NCBI RefSeq assembly: GCF_000975135.1
Contig: NZ_BBRF01000001.1
Location: forward strand, 1,242,380 to 1,306,379
DNA: 64,000 bases
Direction: 5' to 3'
DNA from: Demequina aurantiaca
Lineage (GTDB): Bacteria > Actinomycetota > Actinomycetes > Actinomycetales > Demequinaceae
Positions 16,611 to 27,132 of the stretch are shown here, one piece after another. The notes under the pieces were generated by a model, which made no database searches, had not been told where the DNA came from, and saw nothing but the letters and a program-made list of their open reading frames with translations. Made by a program: the position numbers and the translations under genes. Within the stretch, counting starts at the first letter, position 1; each line of letters begins with the position of its first letter.

Positions 16611-18169
16611 GGGGTCTCCTGAGACGAGGGCGGCACGGCCGACCGGCCGATGCTGAAGCGGCGAGAGTGCCAGGCGTCGCCAAGGGATGGCGCCGCCGCA
16701 GCATCGGCGCTGCCGGGAGTGAGGTCACCGGTGGTGACGTCGGTGGCCTGTGGGGTGTCGAGTTCAAGCCCGCGCTCGCGGGCGGCTACCGCACCGACGT
16801 GGGCAACGGCGGCATCGGACAGTGCGTGGACGCCCGTTTCTGGGCGGGTGCTGACGAGTTCGGAAATCGCTGCGAGCTGGGTGGCGAAGGACAGGTCCAT
16901 GATCTCGATGGGATTGCCCTCGGCGGCGGTGACATTGATACAGCCGCCGCGATCGAGCACCAACGTGGTGGCGGTAGTGAGCCGCTCGATGTCGCGCGAC
17001 ACCGGCTCCAGCTGGTCAGTGTGAAGGGTCTCGTCTAGTGCGATCTCGCCCGGCACACCGCCGGCGACCGCGACGGCGAACGCGTCCCGCAGCAGCGGGG
17101 CGGGAATGGTTCCGGCAACTCCGGTTGCGGACACGACCAGCGCTCCCGCGCCCAGATCTGCGGCGCGGCCCACGCGATAGCCGTCGTGCTGGGCGAGCAG
17201 GGCGCGCACGGGGTCCGCCTCCGCGACACGGACGTCGACGCCGAGTGCCCGCAGGTGAGCTGCGACACCCACGCCCACGGGGCCGTAGCCGATCACCAGT
17301 GCCGGCCGCTCGCGGATGTTGACCTGAGCCGCATCGAGGAGGTCCGCGATCGCGAACACGCAGGACTGCCCGGTGCCGTAGCGGTTGTCGAAGCCGGTCT
17401 TGGTGGCGGCGTCGTTGACCGCGATCACAGGAGTCTGGAGGATGCCGGCCGCGGACATCTCCCGCAGCGGAGTCAGGCCGCTCGTGGTCTCCTCACTGAC
17501 GCCGATCCATCGCGCGACCTCGTCCGGCGCGTCCTGGTGTGCGAGGCGTACCAGGTGCGAGCCGTCATCCACCAGCACATCGAAGCCACGCCTGAGGAAG
17601 CCCAGTGCCGCTTCCCGTTCCTCCTCACCGCTGAGCGACACATCGCCGTCCACGGGGATGCCGCGTTCGCGCAGGACGCTGGCGACCTCGGGGTCGATCT
17701 CATCGGGGTGAGCGTAGACGGCGACCTCGGCACCAGCCGCGGCCAGGTGCAGGGCGAGTTGGGCGGTCTTGGGTTCCAGCGTCAGGCACACGCCGACGCT
17801 GAGGCCGGACACGATTTCCGCGGCTGCCAGTTCCGCGGCGAGAGCGCGAGTGACGGGCATGTGGGCGCCGGCAAAATCCACGCGGCCCGCGGCGGTGCCG
17901 CGCGAGGTGAGGGGCTCGCCTCCCAGCGATATCAGTGCGGGGGCGTAGTGAGTATCGATCTCGACGACGTCTGCGCTCACGGATTCGTCGCCATCGGGCA
18001 CTGCCTGGGCGCCCAATGCCGAGGCGATGGTACGCAGGGACTCGGCCACGGCATCGGCGCCGATGATGCGGACGGGACGGCCCGCCACCAGCAGGTTTGT
18101 CTCGTGCGCGAACCGACGGATGATGCGCGAGGCCTCGTCGAAGGCGGAAGCGTGCGCGGGATCGGTCAT
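16607..18169 (-). CDS. Divergent S-adenosylhomocysteine-hydrolase-like NAD-binding protein
   Basis: A 520-residue relative of adenosylhomocysteinase. The core keeps EETTSG (226-231), NDAATKTGFDN with K257, D261 and N262, and the NAD loop GYGPVGVGVA (294-303). However, aligned by eye, the adenosine-binding His of the usual CLHMT segment is Thr (CLTLE, 128-132). The usual NIGHFD reads AGGVPGE and the GHPS His is Asn (EGNP, 417-420). The C-terminal KxDxYRY tail is absent, replaced by about 50 Ala/Pro-rich residues. It may oxidise a different nucleoside-like substrate. It is the first gene of the amidohydrolase-cupin operon. Confidence 0.8.
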   Translation of the reverse strand: MTDPAHASAFDEASRIIRRFAHETNLLVAGRPVRIIGADAVAESLRTIASALGAQAVPDGDESVSADVVEIDTHYAPALISLGGEPLTSRGTAAGRVDFAGAHMPVTRALAAELAAAEIVSGLSVGVCLTLEPKTAQLALHLAAAGAEVAVYAHPDEIDPEVASVLRERGIPVDGDVSLSGEEEREAALGFLRRGFDVLVDDGSHLVRLAHQDAPDEVARWIGVSEETTSGLTPLREMSAAGILQTPVIAVNDAATKTGFDNRYGTGQSCVFAIADLLDAAQVNIRERPALVIGYGPVGVGVAAHLRALGVDVRVAEADPVRALLAQHDGYRVGRAADLGAGALVVSATGVAGTIPAPLLRDAFAVAVAGGVPGEIALDETLHTDQLEPVSRDIERLTTATTLVLDRGGCINVTAAEGNPIEIMDLSFATQLAAISELVSTRPETGVHALSDAAVAHVGAVAARERGLELDTPQATDVTTGDLTPGSADAAAAPSLGDAWHSRRFSIGRSAVPPSSQETP

Positions 18170-18247
18170 GGCTCAAGTCTACGGTCGCGCAGTTGGGTGG
18201 AATCCTCCGTGCTGGTGGCTCATATGCTCCGAGAATTGGTGCTTCCC

Positions 18248-18298
18248 GGCAGTCGCTCAGTGCCGACACGGGCGTGAAACCCGCACTCAGTGACTGCC
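18248..18298. repeat. Palindromic repeat, GGCAGTCRCTSAGTGC type (copy 1)
   Basis: Arms at 18248-18263 and 18283-18298 are inverted copies with 14 of 16 matches around a 19-base centre. It lies between the divergent SAH-hydrolase-like gene and mfd. The same element, with perfect arms and a matching 3' flank (CCAGG then GCAGG), occurs at 46345-46399. The function is unknown; it could be a regulator site or a REP-like element. Confidence 0.75.
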
Positions 18299-18386
18299 AG
18301 GACGCAGGTAGGACAGTCCCTGCAGGGGACTTACGATGGTGGGTGCCGGCATTCGCCGGTTTTTCGGCGTGCCCTGGAGGACCTTC

Positions 18387-21300
18387 GTGACCACCCCCGT
18401 GCTTGAGCAGTTGCTCGATTCGCTGACCGATGCCGCCGTGTTGCCCGCGCTGGAGTCGGTGCCGCCCGAGGCGCTGATTCAGGCGGCCACTTCCGCGGCA
18501 CCCGCCGTGGTCGCGCTGGCCGTTCGCGACCGCGACCGCGCGGGGGATTCCTCCCCGCTCGTGGTGGTCACCGCGACGGGGGGCGACGCCGAGACGTTCC
18601 AGCACGCGCTCAACTCCTATCTCGACCCGGACACGATCGCGATCTTCCCTAGTTGGGAGACCCTCCCGCACGAGCGCCTCAGCCCACGCTCGGACACGGT
18701 GGCGCGCCGCCTCGCGACACTGCGTCGTGTGGTTCACCCCGTTGAAGTGCACGCCGAGACTGGTCTGCCGCCCGTGCGCGTGGTGGTCGCCCCCGTACGT
18801 GCCCTCTTGCAGCCGATGGTCCCCGGGCTTGCCGACTTGGCTCCAGTTCAGGCGGCCAAAGGCCAGGTCATCGACCTGACCGAATTCACCACCGCGCTGG
18901 GCGACGCCGCCTACACGCGCGTCGACATGGTGGAGCGGCGTGGCGAATTTGCGGTGCGCGGCGGAATCGTGGATGTATTCGCACCCACCGACCCGCACCC
19001 GGTGCGAATCGAGTTTTTTGGTGATGAGGTGGACTCAATCCGCTCGTTCTCCGTGGCCGACCAGCGCTCCCTCGCGGACGTGGACCGGCTGTGGGCGCCT
19101 CCGTGCCGCGAGCTCCTGCTGACCGACGCGATCCGTAGCCGCGCCTCCGAGTTGCGCGACCGCATTCCGGCCGCCGCGGACATGCTTGGCCGCATCGCGT
19201 CCGGCGTCCCCGCTGAGGGTATGGAGTCGCTGATCCCCGCGCTCGTGGACCGCCTGGTGCCCCTCACCGATGTGCTGCCCGTCAACGCGAAAATGGTGGT
19301 GATCGAGCCCGAGCGCATCGCCCGCCGCGCCGAGGACCTGCACCGCACCGCCGAGGAATTTCTGTCCGCCGCCTGGGTCGCGGCCACCGCCGGCGCAGAC
19401 GCCCCGATCGAGGCCAGTGAGGGTTCGTTCCTCTCGCTCGACGAGGTCCGCGAGGGAGCATCCGAGCGCGGTATCAGCTGGTGGGGCATCGGCCCGTTCG
19501 GAGCAGCCGATGCCGTGGCTACCGGCATCTCTGAGATCGAGGATTACCGCGGTCGCCTGTCCGTGGTGCTCGACGCCGTCCGTGCCCGCCTCGCGGACGG
19601 ATGGCGAGTCGTGATTACCGCGGCGGGTACCGGCAGTGCGCACCGCATAGTCGAACAGTGCGCCGACGCGGAGATTCCCGCGCGCTATCAGGGCGAGTTC
19701 GAGCCCGTCGACGGCGTGGTCTCCGTGATCCCGCAGATCACCGGCGCGGGATTCCAGGTGGCCGAGGCGAAGCTGCTGGTCCTGCACGAATCGGACCTGA
19801 CCGGCCGGCGCACCACCACCGCCGGACCCAAGGTCAAGGTGCCGTCGCGCCGGCGCAACGCCGTGGATCCGCTGCAGTTGCGCACCGGCGACTTTGTGGT
19901 CCACGAGCAGCATGGCGTGGGCAAGTTCGTCGAGTTGACCAAGCGCACGGTGCGCGGCACCGAGCGCGAGTACCTGGTCATCGAGTACGCGCCCTCCAAG
20001 CGGGGGCACCCTGGCGACCGGCTCTCGGTTCCTACCGACCAGTTGGACCAGATCACCAAGTACGTGGGTGGCGAGGCTCCCGCGGTGTCCAAGATGGGCG
20101 GCGCGGACTGGGCCAAGACCAAGGGCAAAGCGCGCAAGGCCGTCAAGGAGATCGCGGCAGAACTGATCCGTCTCTACAGCGCCCGCATGGCGACCAAGGG
20201 GCGCGAGTTCGGCGCGGACACCCCGTGGCAGCGCGAGCTCGAGGAGGCGTTCGAGTTCGTCGAGACCCCCGACCAGCTCAGCGTGATCGACGAGGTGAAG
20301 GACGACATGGAGAAGGCCGTCCCCATGGACCGTCTGATCTGCGGAGACGTGGGCTTCGGCAAGACCGAGATCGCCGTCCGCGCCGCCTTCAAGGCGATTC
20401 AAAACGGCGCTCAGGTCGCGGTGCTGTGCCCCACCACATTGCTGGTCAAGCAGCACGTCGACACCTTCACCGAGCGCTTTGGGCAGTTCCCCGTCAAGGT
20501 GGCATCGCTGTCGCGCTTTCAGACGGACAAGGAGGCCAAGGAGGTCATCCAGGGCCTGGCCGACGGCACGGTTGACCTGGTCATCGGCACCCACCGCCTC
20601 ATCACTGGCTCGGTGCGATTCAAGGATCTTGGACTCATCATCATCGACGAGGAGCAGCGGTTCGGCGTCGAGCACAAGGAGACGCTGAAGGCCCTGCGCA
20701 CCAATGTCGACGTGCTTGCGATGTCCGCGACGCCCATCCCCCGCACGCTCGAGATGGCGGTTACCGGCATCCGCGAGATGTCCACACTGGCCACGCCGCC
20801 CGAGGAACGCCACCCGATCCTCACCTACGTGGGCCCGCAGGAGGACGCGCAGGTGATCGCCGCCCTGCGCCGCGAACTGCTGCGCGACGGGCAGGTCTTC
20901 TACATTCACAACTCGGTCAAGAGCATCGACCGTGCCGCGGCCAAGATCTCCGAACTGGTACCCGAGGCACGCGTCGCCGTGGCCCACGGACAGATGGGGG
21001 AGAAGGCGCTCGAGCAGGTGATCGTGGACTACTACGAGAAGCGCTACGACGTGCTGGTCTGCACGACGATCGTCGAGACGGGCCTGGACATCTCCAACGC
21101 CAACACCCTGATCGTGGAACGCGCGGACACGTTTGGCCTGAGTCAGCTTCACCAGTTGCGTGGGCGGGTGGGCCGGGCACGTGAACGCGCGTACGCCTAT
21201 TTCCTCTACCCGCCGGATAGGACGCTGACCGAGACCGCGCACGATCGCCTGCAGACCATCGCTGCGCACACGGACCTCGGCGCCGGCATGGCGGTAGCCA

Positions 21301-21908
21301 TGAAAGACCTCGAGATTCGCGGTGCCGGCAACTTGTTGGGTGGCGAGCAGTCGGGTCACATCGAGGGCGTGGGCTTCGACCTCTACATCCGCATGGTGGG
21401 CGAGGCGGTCGCGGGATTCCGCGGCGAGGGTGAGGAAGAACGCACCCCAATGACGGTGGACCTTCCGATCGACGCGCACCTGCCCACCACGTACATCGAG
21501 CACGAGCGGCTGCGCCTGGAGGCGTACAGAAAGATCGCCGATGCTGCAGACGAGGCCACGCTGGTCGCCGTCGAGGAGGAGCTGGACGACCGGTACGGCA
21601 CGATGCCGGAACCGGTGCAGCACCTGTTTGCGATTGCGCGCCTGCGTTTGGAGCTTCGAGAAGCCGGCATCACGGATGTGGTGGCGCAGGGCAAGATGGT
21701 GCGCTTCGCGCCACTCGAGTTGCCCGACTCCGCGGCCATGCGCATCAACCGCCTCTACCCAGGGACGATGATCAAGCCGGCCGTGCGCCAGGTCCTCGTT
21801 CCCGCCCCCACGACGGCGCGCATCGGCGGCAAGCCAGTGGAGGGGCCCGCCGTACTGGACTGGGTACGGGAAGTTATCAAGACTACTTCGGGAGCGGCGC
21901 TAGGATGA
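18387..21908 (+). CDS. mfd: Transcription-repair coupling factor
   Basis: Mfd removes RNA polymerase stalled at DNA lesions and recruits the UvrA-UvrB repair proteins. The 1173-residue product has the UvrB-like N-terminal modules, the CarD-like RNA-polymerase-interaction domain (about 495-570, LQLRTGDFVVHEQHGVGKF), the translocase with Walker A GDVGFGKT (about 653-660) and DEEQRFGV (about 754), and the C-terminal regulatory domain. I chose the GTG at 18387, preceded by GGAGG, over an ATG 17 codons earlier that lacks a ribosome-binding site. Its stop overlaps the next lipoprotein start by four bases. Confidence 0.95.
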   Translation: MTTPVLEQLLDSLTDAAVLPALESVPPEALIQAATSAAPAVVALAVRDRDRAGDSSPLVVVTATGGDAETFQHALNSYLDPDTIAIFPSWETLPHERLSPRSDTVARRLATLRRVVHPVEVHAETGLPPVRVVVAPVRALLQPMVPGLADLAPVQAAKGQVIDLTEFTTALGDAAYTRVDMVERRGEFAVRGGIVDVFAPTDPHPVRIEFFGDEVDSIRSFSVADQRSLADVDRLWAPPCRELLLTDAIRSRASELRDRIPAAADMLGRIASGVPAEGMESLIPALVDRLVPLTDVLPVNAKMVVIEPERIARRAEDLHRTAEEFLSAAWVAATAGADAPIEASEGSFLSLDEVREGASERGISWWGIGPFGAADAVATGISEIEDYRGRLSVVLDAVRARLADGWRVVITAAGTGSAHRIVEQCADAEIPARYQGEFEPVDGVVSVIPQITGAGFQVAEAKLLVLHESDLTGRRTTTAGPKVKVPSRRRNAVDPLQLRTGDFVVHEQHGVGKFVELTKRTVRGTEREYLVIEYAPSKRGHPGDRLSVPTDQLDQITKYVGGEAPAVSKMGGADWAKTKGKARKAVKEIAAELIRLYSARMATKGREFGADTPWQRELEEAFEFVETPDQLSVIDEVKDDMEKAVPMDRLICGDVGFGKTEIAVRAAFKAIQNGAQVAVLCPTTLLVKQHVDTFTERFGQFPVKVASLSRFQTDKEAKEVIQGLADGTVDLVIGTHRLITGSVRFKDLGLIIIDEEQRFGVEHKETLKALRTNVDVLAMSATPIPRTLEMAVTGIREMSTLATPPEERHPILTYVGPQEDAQVIAALRRELLRDGQVFYIHNSVKSIDRAAAKISELVPEARVAVAHGQMGEKALEQVIVDYYEKRYDVLVCTTIVETGLDISNANTLIVERADTFGLSQLHQLRGRVGRARERAYAYFLYPPDRTLTETAHDRLQTIAAHTDLGAGMAVAMKDLEIRGAGNLLGGEQSGHIEGVGFDLYIRMVGEAVAGFRGEGEEERTPMTVDLPIDAHLPTTYIEHERLRLEAYRKIADAADEATLVAVEEELDDRYGTMPEPVQHLFAIARLRLELREAGITDVVAQGKMVRFAPLELPDSAAMRINRLYPGTMIKPAVRQVLVPAPTTARIGGKPVEGPAVLDWVREVIKTTSGAALG

Positions 21909-22525
21909 GAGCCATGAGTCACGTTCGTTCACGCCTTGTTGTCGCGGCCATTGCGGCCCTCGCGCTCGCTGGGTGCGCGGTCCCCGGACAGGGCGCCCCC
22001 GCCGGTACGGCGACCGAGTACCAAGGCGCCACCATCACCAATGCTGACGTGGACGCCACGTTTACCGCGTGGGCGCAGGAGACGCAGGGTGCGCTGATCT
22101 CGTCGCGCGACGAGGTGTTGACTATGGAACTGCTTCACGACGATCTCCTGGCGGCGTGCGCCGAGCGGGGCACCCCCATCCACTCCGCGGACTCCAAGCG
22201 ACTCGCGCAGCAGTGGTTCGAGGGACTCGGTATCGCTGCAGAGCCGAGTGACGACTTTGTTTACGCGTTTGAGTCGCAGTTCGCCATCGCGGTGCTCGCC
22301 ATCGACGGTGGGGATGCGGAACTGAAAACCATTATCGAGAACGCGGCCGCCAACGCTAAGGTCAGCCCGCGCAACGGCGAGATCAGCGTAGATGCCTTCC
22401 TGGCCTCGGTCGCGGACGCCAAGGGCACCGCAGAGCAGCAACAACTCGGCGCCCAGTCCTACATCCCTTTCCAGCACGTGAACGCGTTCGTCGACGCGGA
22501 CTCGTCCTGGGTAGCACGTGGCTAA
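21905..22525 (+). CDS. Putative lipoprotein following mfd
   Basis: A 206-residue exported protein with a lipobox LAGC (Cys 24) after a hydrophobic signal. The mature region is acidic and mostly helical. It vaguely resembles the N-terminal domain of SurA-type chaperones, as do other small lipoproteins placed between mfd and mazG in actinobacteria; no isomerase domain is visible. It overlaps mfd by four bases and mazG by eight, so all three are translated from one mRNA. A second in-frame ATG three codons in is an alternative start. The function is unknown. Confidence 0.75.
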   Translation: MRAMSHVRSRLVVAAIAALALAGCAVPGQGAPAGTATEYQGATITNADVDATFTAWAQETQGALISSRDEVLTMELLHDDLLAACAERGTPIHSADSKRLAQQWFEGLGIAAEPSDDFVYAFESQFAIAVLAIDGGDAELKTIIENAAANAKVSPRNGEISVDAFLASVADAKGTAEQQQLGAQSYIPFQHVNAFVDADSSWVARG

Positions 22526-23213
22526 CGGAGTCGACCGACTGACAGAGGTCATGGACCGCCTGCGTTCACCGGGCGGATGCCCATGGGACGCCGAGCAGAC
22601 TCACGAGTCGCTCGTGCGGTACGCCTTAGAAGAGACCTACGAATTCGCCGATGCGGTGGAGTCTGGCTCGCGCGACGAGATGCGCGAGGAACTGGGCGAC
22701 GTCCTACTGCAGGTGGTCTTCCACGCTCGCATCGCGCAGGAGCACTCCGACGAACCGTTCGACCTGGACGACGTGGCCAACACCTGCGCCGACAAGTTGA
22801 TCCAGCGACACCCGCACGTCTTCGAGGCGGACGATGTCACGGTGGGGCAGGCATCCGGTGACGGTGTCGCGCAGCCCACCACTGCATCGGCGGTGCGCGA
22901 GCGCTGGGACGACATCAAGGCCCGTACTCAGGGTCGCGATTCCGTCATGGACGGCGTTCCTGCGGCGTTGCCCGCTCTCGCCCGTGCGCAAAAGGTGCTC
23001 GGCCGCGCTACCCGGGCCAAACTGGACGTGCGCGACCCGGCGGGAGTCGGCATCGGGCAACAACTGTTCGCGCTCGTGGCACGTGCCCAGGCCGAAGGCG
23101 TGGACGCGGAGACCGAACTACGCGACGCGACCCGCGCCTTCGAGGCAGCGGCCCGCGAGGCTGAGGCGGCCGTCACTCAAGATTCACCTGAGGAGCCCTT
23201 AACCGGGACCTAG
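22518..23213 (+). CDS. mazG: Nucleoside triphosphate pyrophosphohydrolase MazG
   Basis: MazG hydrolyses nucleoside triphosphates to monophosphates and pyrophosphate and helps clear damaged or aberrant nucleotides. The 231-residue protein carries LRSPGGCPWDAEQTHESL (15-32) and the metal-binding EETYEF and EELGDVLLQVVFHARIA helices of the domain. A second, degenerate half follows. The GTG start lies inside the last codons of the lipoprotein gene. It is the last gene of the mfd transcript unit and is followed by the separately started eno. Confidence 0.92.
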   Translation: MANGVDRLTEVMDRLRSPGGCPWDAEQTHESLVRYALEETYEFADAVESGSRDEMREELGDVLLQVVFHARIAQEHSDEPFDLDDVANTCADKLIQRHPHVFEADDVTVGQASGDGVAQPTTASAVRERWDDIKARTQGRDSVMDGVPAALPALARAQKVLGRATRAKLDVRDPAGVGIGQQLFALVARAQAEGVDAETELRDATRAFEAAAREAEAAVTQDSPEEPLTGT

Positions 23214-24569
<1,356 letters not shown>

Positions 24570-24653
24570 ATCTGACGCACGCAAATAACTGAATTACGCG
24601 ACTCGCTGCCTCGGCAGCAGTCAACTGGCGCGGCGCGCCGGGACAATAGGGGC

Positions 24654-25445
24654 ATGTCTGCCCCCAGCCGTCCCGGCGCGCCGCGTTCGTCTTCCCGGAC
24701 GGCAGCGCGCCCTGGTGCAAGCGCGGGGCAGCGACCATCCGCGCGGCGCGTCAAGGCGCCCACCACGGGCAGTGTCCGCACCAGTGGAGCCCGCACGTCG
24801 CAAGCACGACCCGGCGGGCCAAGCGGACCTGGACGCAGCACCTCGGCGCCCAAGCCCCGTCTCGAACCCGCCAAGCCGCGCGGTTCGTGGACGGCAATGC
24901 TGTCCTGGCGCACGGCCGTCATCGCGGGTGTGGTGATGCTCGCCCTCGCGCTGATCATGCCCTCGCTGCGCGTCTACTTTGAGCAGCAACAGCAACTTCA
25001 ACAGCTCCGCGCCGACGCAGCCACCGCGCAGGCCGAGGTCGATGACCTCAATGGGGAAGTGGCCCGTTGGGACGACCCGTCCTTCCTGGTGGCCCAGGCA
25101 CGCGAGCGTCTCGCATACGTCTTCCCCGGCGAGACCCCGTACCGCGTCGTAGACCCCGAGACGGTGGCGACGGACGACGCGGGCCAAGCTGAGGCAGCCG
25201 AGGATTCGACGGATGTCACGGGCAATACCTGGTACGACACCCTGTGGGGGTCGATTTTGGTGGCCGGCAATGGCACCGACGCGGCAGACGATGCGCAGGC
25301 GCCTCCGGGTTCTGCCGTCCCTGAGGCGTCGCCTTCGCCGCAGGTCGCCCAGGACGGCGACCAGTCCACCGCGGACACCGCGGAGACCGACGATGCCGGG
25401 GGCACGGCGGACACGTCTGACGCCAACGTAGACTTCTCCGAGTGA
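24654..25445 (+). CDS. DivIC/FtsB-type septum formation initiator
   Basis: A 263-residue bitopic division protein. An unusually long basic, Ser/Arg/Pro-rich cytoplasmic tail (1-80) precedes one membrane helix (about 86-106). A short coiled coil with a QQQQLQQL stretch follows (107-137), then the family motif ARERLAYVFPGETPYRVV (128-145). The last 100 residues are acidic and disordered. FtsB/DivIC proteins link FtsL and FtsQ in the divisome. Both tails are much longer than in the core family, as often seen in actinobacteria. Its stop overlaps the DUF501 start. Confidence 0.85.
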   Translation: MSAPSRPGAPRSSSRTAARPGASAGQRPSARRVKAPTTGSVRTSGARTSQARPGGPSGPGRSTSAPKPRLEPAKPRGSWTAMLSWRTAVIAGVVMLALALIMPSLRVYFEQQQQLQQLRADAATAQAEVDDLNGEVARWDDPSFLVAQARERLAYVFPGETPYRVVDPETVATDDAGQAEAAEDSTDVTGNTWYDTLWGSILVAGNGTDAADDAQAPPGSAVPEASPSPQVAQDGDQSTADTAETDDAGGTADTSDANVDFSE

Positions 25446-25984
25446 ATGACACCCCCGTCCTCGCAGCCGACATCGCGGTGCTGCGCGCGCAACTAGGCCG
25501 TGAACCCAGGGGAGTGGTGGCGATCGCCGCTCGCTGCGTCTGTGGCAATCCCACCGTGGTGCACACCGCCCCGCGCCTGCCCGATGGCACACCCTTTCCC
25601 ACGCAGTACTACCTGACGCACCCCGACGCGACGAGTGCCGTATCCACGCTTGAGGCCAATGGCGTCATGAAGACGATGCAGGACCGCCTAGGCGAGGACG
25701 CCGAGCTTGCCGACGCCTACCGTGCCGCCCACGAGCGCTACCTTGAGGAGCGCTACGCGCTTGGCGAGGTGCCGGAGATTCACGGTATTTCTGCTGGCGG
25801 CATGCCCGACCGCGTGAAGTGCCTGCACGTGCTGGTGGGCCACTCGCTGGCCTCCGGGCCCGGGGTGAACCCGCTCGGGGACGAGGCGCTCGAATTGATT
25901 GCTCACCAGTGGCGCCCGGACCGCTGCACGTGCGGCGTGATCCTTGACGATGAGCAGTCTGACGACAGCGGAGACAACGCATGA
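25442..25984 (+). CDS. DUF501-family protein
   Basis: A 180-residue cytoplasmic protein of unknown function, widespread in actinobacteria next to divIC and ppx. Conserved features seen are RCVCGNPTVV, FPTQYYLTHPDAT, GGMPDRVKCLHVLVGHSLASG and a C-terminal CTCG. The Cys and His residues suggest a metal site, which is inference. The GTG start is embedded in the divIC stop, and its own stop overlaps ppx by four bases, so the three proteins are co-translated. Confidence 0.85.
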   Translation: MNDTPVLAADIAVLRAQLGREPRGVVAIAARCVCGNPTVVHTAPRLPDGTPFPTQYYLTHPDATSAVSTLEANGVMKTMQDRLGEDAELADAYRAAHERYLEERYALGEVPEIHGISAGGMPDRVKCLHVLVGHSLASGPGVNPLGDEALELIAHQWRPDRCTCGVILDDEQSDDSGDNA

Positions 25985-26937
25985 CCCGCGTCGCTGCCGT
26001 GGATTGCGGCACCAACTCCATCCGCCTGCTCATCGCCGACGTCAGCGCTGGCGGCTCCTCGCTGACCGATGTGGTACGCACCATGACCGTGGTGCGCCTG
26101 GGACAGGGCGTGGACCAGACGGGCGAGTTCGCGGCCGAAGCGCTGGAGCGCACCTTTGCCGCTGTCGACGAGTACGCGGCGGCCTGCCGCGAACACGGCG
26201 TCGACGCGATTCGCTTTGTGGCGACGTCCGCCACGCGGGACGCCCGCAACCGAGACGAGTTCATCGCGGGAGTGAAGTCGCGCCTGGGCGTTGAGCCCGA
26301 GGTGATCTCTGGCGATGAGGAGGCCGCGTTGAGTTTCAGGGGCGCAGTCAGCGTCATCGACCCCGCCCGCCCCGCGCCCTACCTGGTCGTGGACCTCGGG
26401 GGCGGCTCCACCGAGATGGTTCTGGGCGAGCGCTCGCCTGCGGGTGCCCACTCGATGGACGTGGGCTGCGTGCGCATGACAGAGCGTCACTTGGTGAGCG
26501 ACCCGCCCACCGCGGCGGAGATCGACGCGGCCACGGCAGACGTCAACGAGGCCTTCGACGTCGCCCTGGCGCAGGTTCCCGTCGCGCAGGCGCGTTCGCT
26601 GGTGGGACTCGCCGGCACCATCACCACGGTCACGGCGCACGCGCTGGGCCTGAGCCGCTACGACCGCGATGCCATCAACGGCGCGGAGCTTTCGATCGAC
26701 GCGGCCATCCGGTCCTGTGATGCGTTACTCCGCGCGACGCGGGAGGAGCGGGCGGCCATGCCGTTCATGCACCCGGGCCGAGTCGACGTCATCGGCGCCG
26801 GTGCCCTGGTGTGGCGAGTGGTCATGAGCCGTGTGCGCGACCAAGTCGTCGCCGCCGGGGGGGCGCTGGACACCACCGTGACCAGCGAACACGACATCCT
26901 CGACGGCATCGCATTCTCGGTAGCTGCTCGCGCCTAG
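25981..26937 (+). CDS. Ppx/GppA-family phosphatase
   Basis: A 318-residue sugar-kinase-fold phosphatase. The N-terminal phosphate loop VAAVDCGTNSIRLLIADV and the second loop VVDLGGGSTEMVLG are intact. SVGCVRMTE-like and GTITTVTAHAL segments support the family. It lacks the C-terminal HD domains of full-length E. coli Ppx/GppA, as the short actinobacterial Ppx1/Ppx2 enzymes do. It probably cleaves polyphosphate or pppGpp; which one cannot be told. It is the last gene of the eno cluster and is followed by a tRNA gene. Confidence 0.9.
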   Translation: MTRVAAVDCGTNSIRLLIADVSAGGSSLTDVVRTMTVVRLGQGVDQTGEFAAEALERTFAAVDEYAAACREHGVDAIRFVATSATRDARNRDEFIAGVKSRLGVEPEVISGDEEAALSFRGAVSVIDPARPAPYLVVDLGGGSTEMVLGERSPAGAHSMDVGCVRMTERHLVSDPPTAAEIDAATADVNEAFDVALAQVPVAQARSLVGLAGTITTVTAHALGLSRYDRDAINGAELSIDAAIRSCDALLRATREERAAMPFMHPGRVDVIGAGALVWRVVMSRVRDQVVAAGGALDTTVTSEHDILDGIAFSVAARA

Positions 26938-27006
26938 TGCCGCTGCACCAGTACCCTTCTGAAAGCACCACCGATCGGTACCTCGCTCGCACGCGTGAGG
27001 TACCGC

Positions 27007-27080
27007 GCCCCCGTAGCCCAATTGGCAGAGGCAGCCGACTTAAAATCGGCACAGTGCGGGTTCAAGTCCCGCCGGGGGCA
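27007..27080 (+). tRNA. tRNA-Leu (anticodon TAA) with a short variable loop
   Basis: A full 74-base cloverleaf: acceptor GCCCCCG paired with CGGGGGC, anticodon stem GCCGA/TCGGC around CTTAAAA (anticodon TAA at 27041-27043), T arm GCGGG-TTCAAGT-CCCGC, and discriminator A. The anticodon reads UUA leucine codons. Only five bases (ACAGT) lie between the anticodon and T arms, so the long variable arm of canonical bacterial tRNA-Leu is absent. CCA is not encoded. Expression was not testable here. Confidence 0.85.
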
Positions 27081-27132
27081 CGTTCACGTCGTGGCGCGTA
27101 GGTTGGTGGTTATCGGCAGAAGGTGGGTTCTC

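Noticed and set aside
19035..21623. An 862-codon open frame on the minus strand opposite mfd
   Set aside because: It is antisense to a fully conserved mfd, has no recognisable domain and is rich in Arg/His/Val as expected from the complement of GC-rich codons.
27007..27080. The TAA-anticodon tRNA as a stop-codon suppressor
   Set aside because: The anticodon 5'-UAA-3' reads UUA (Leu), not a stop codon.
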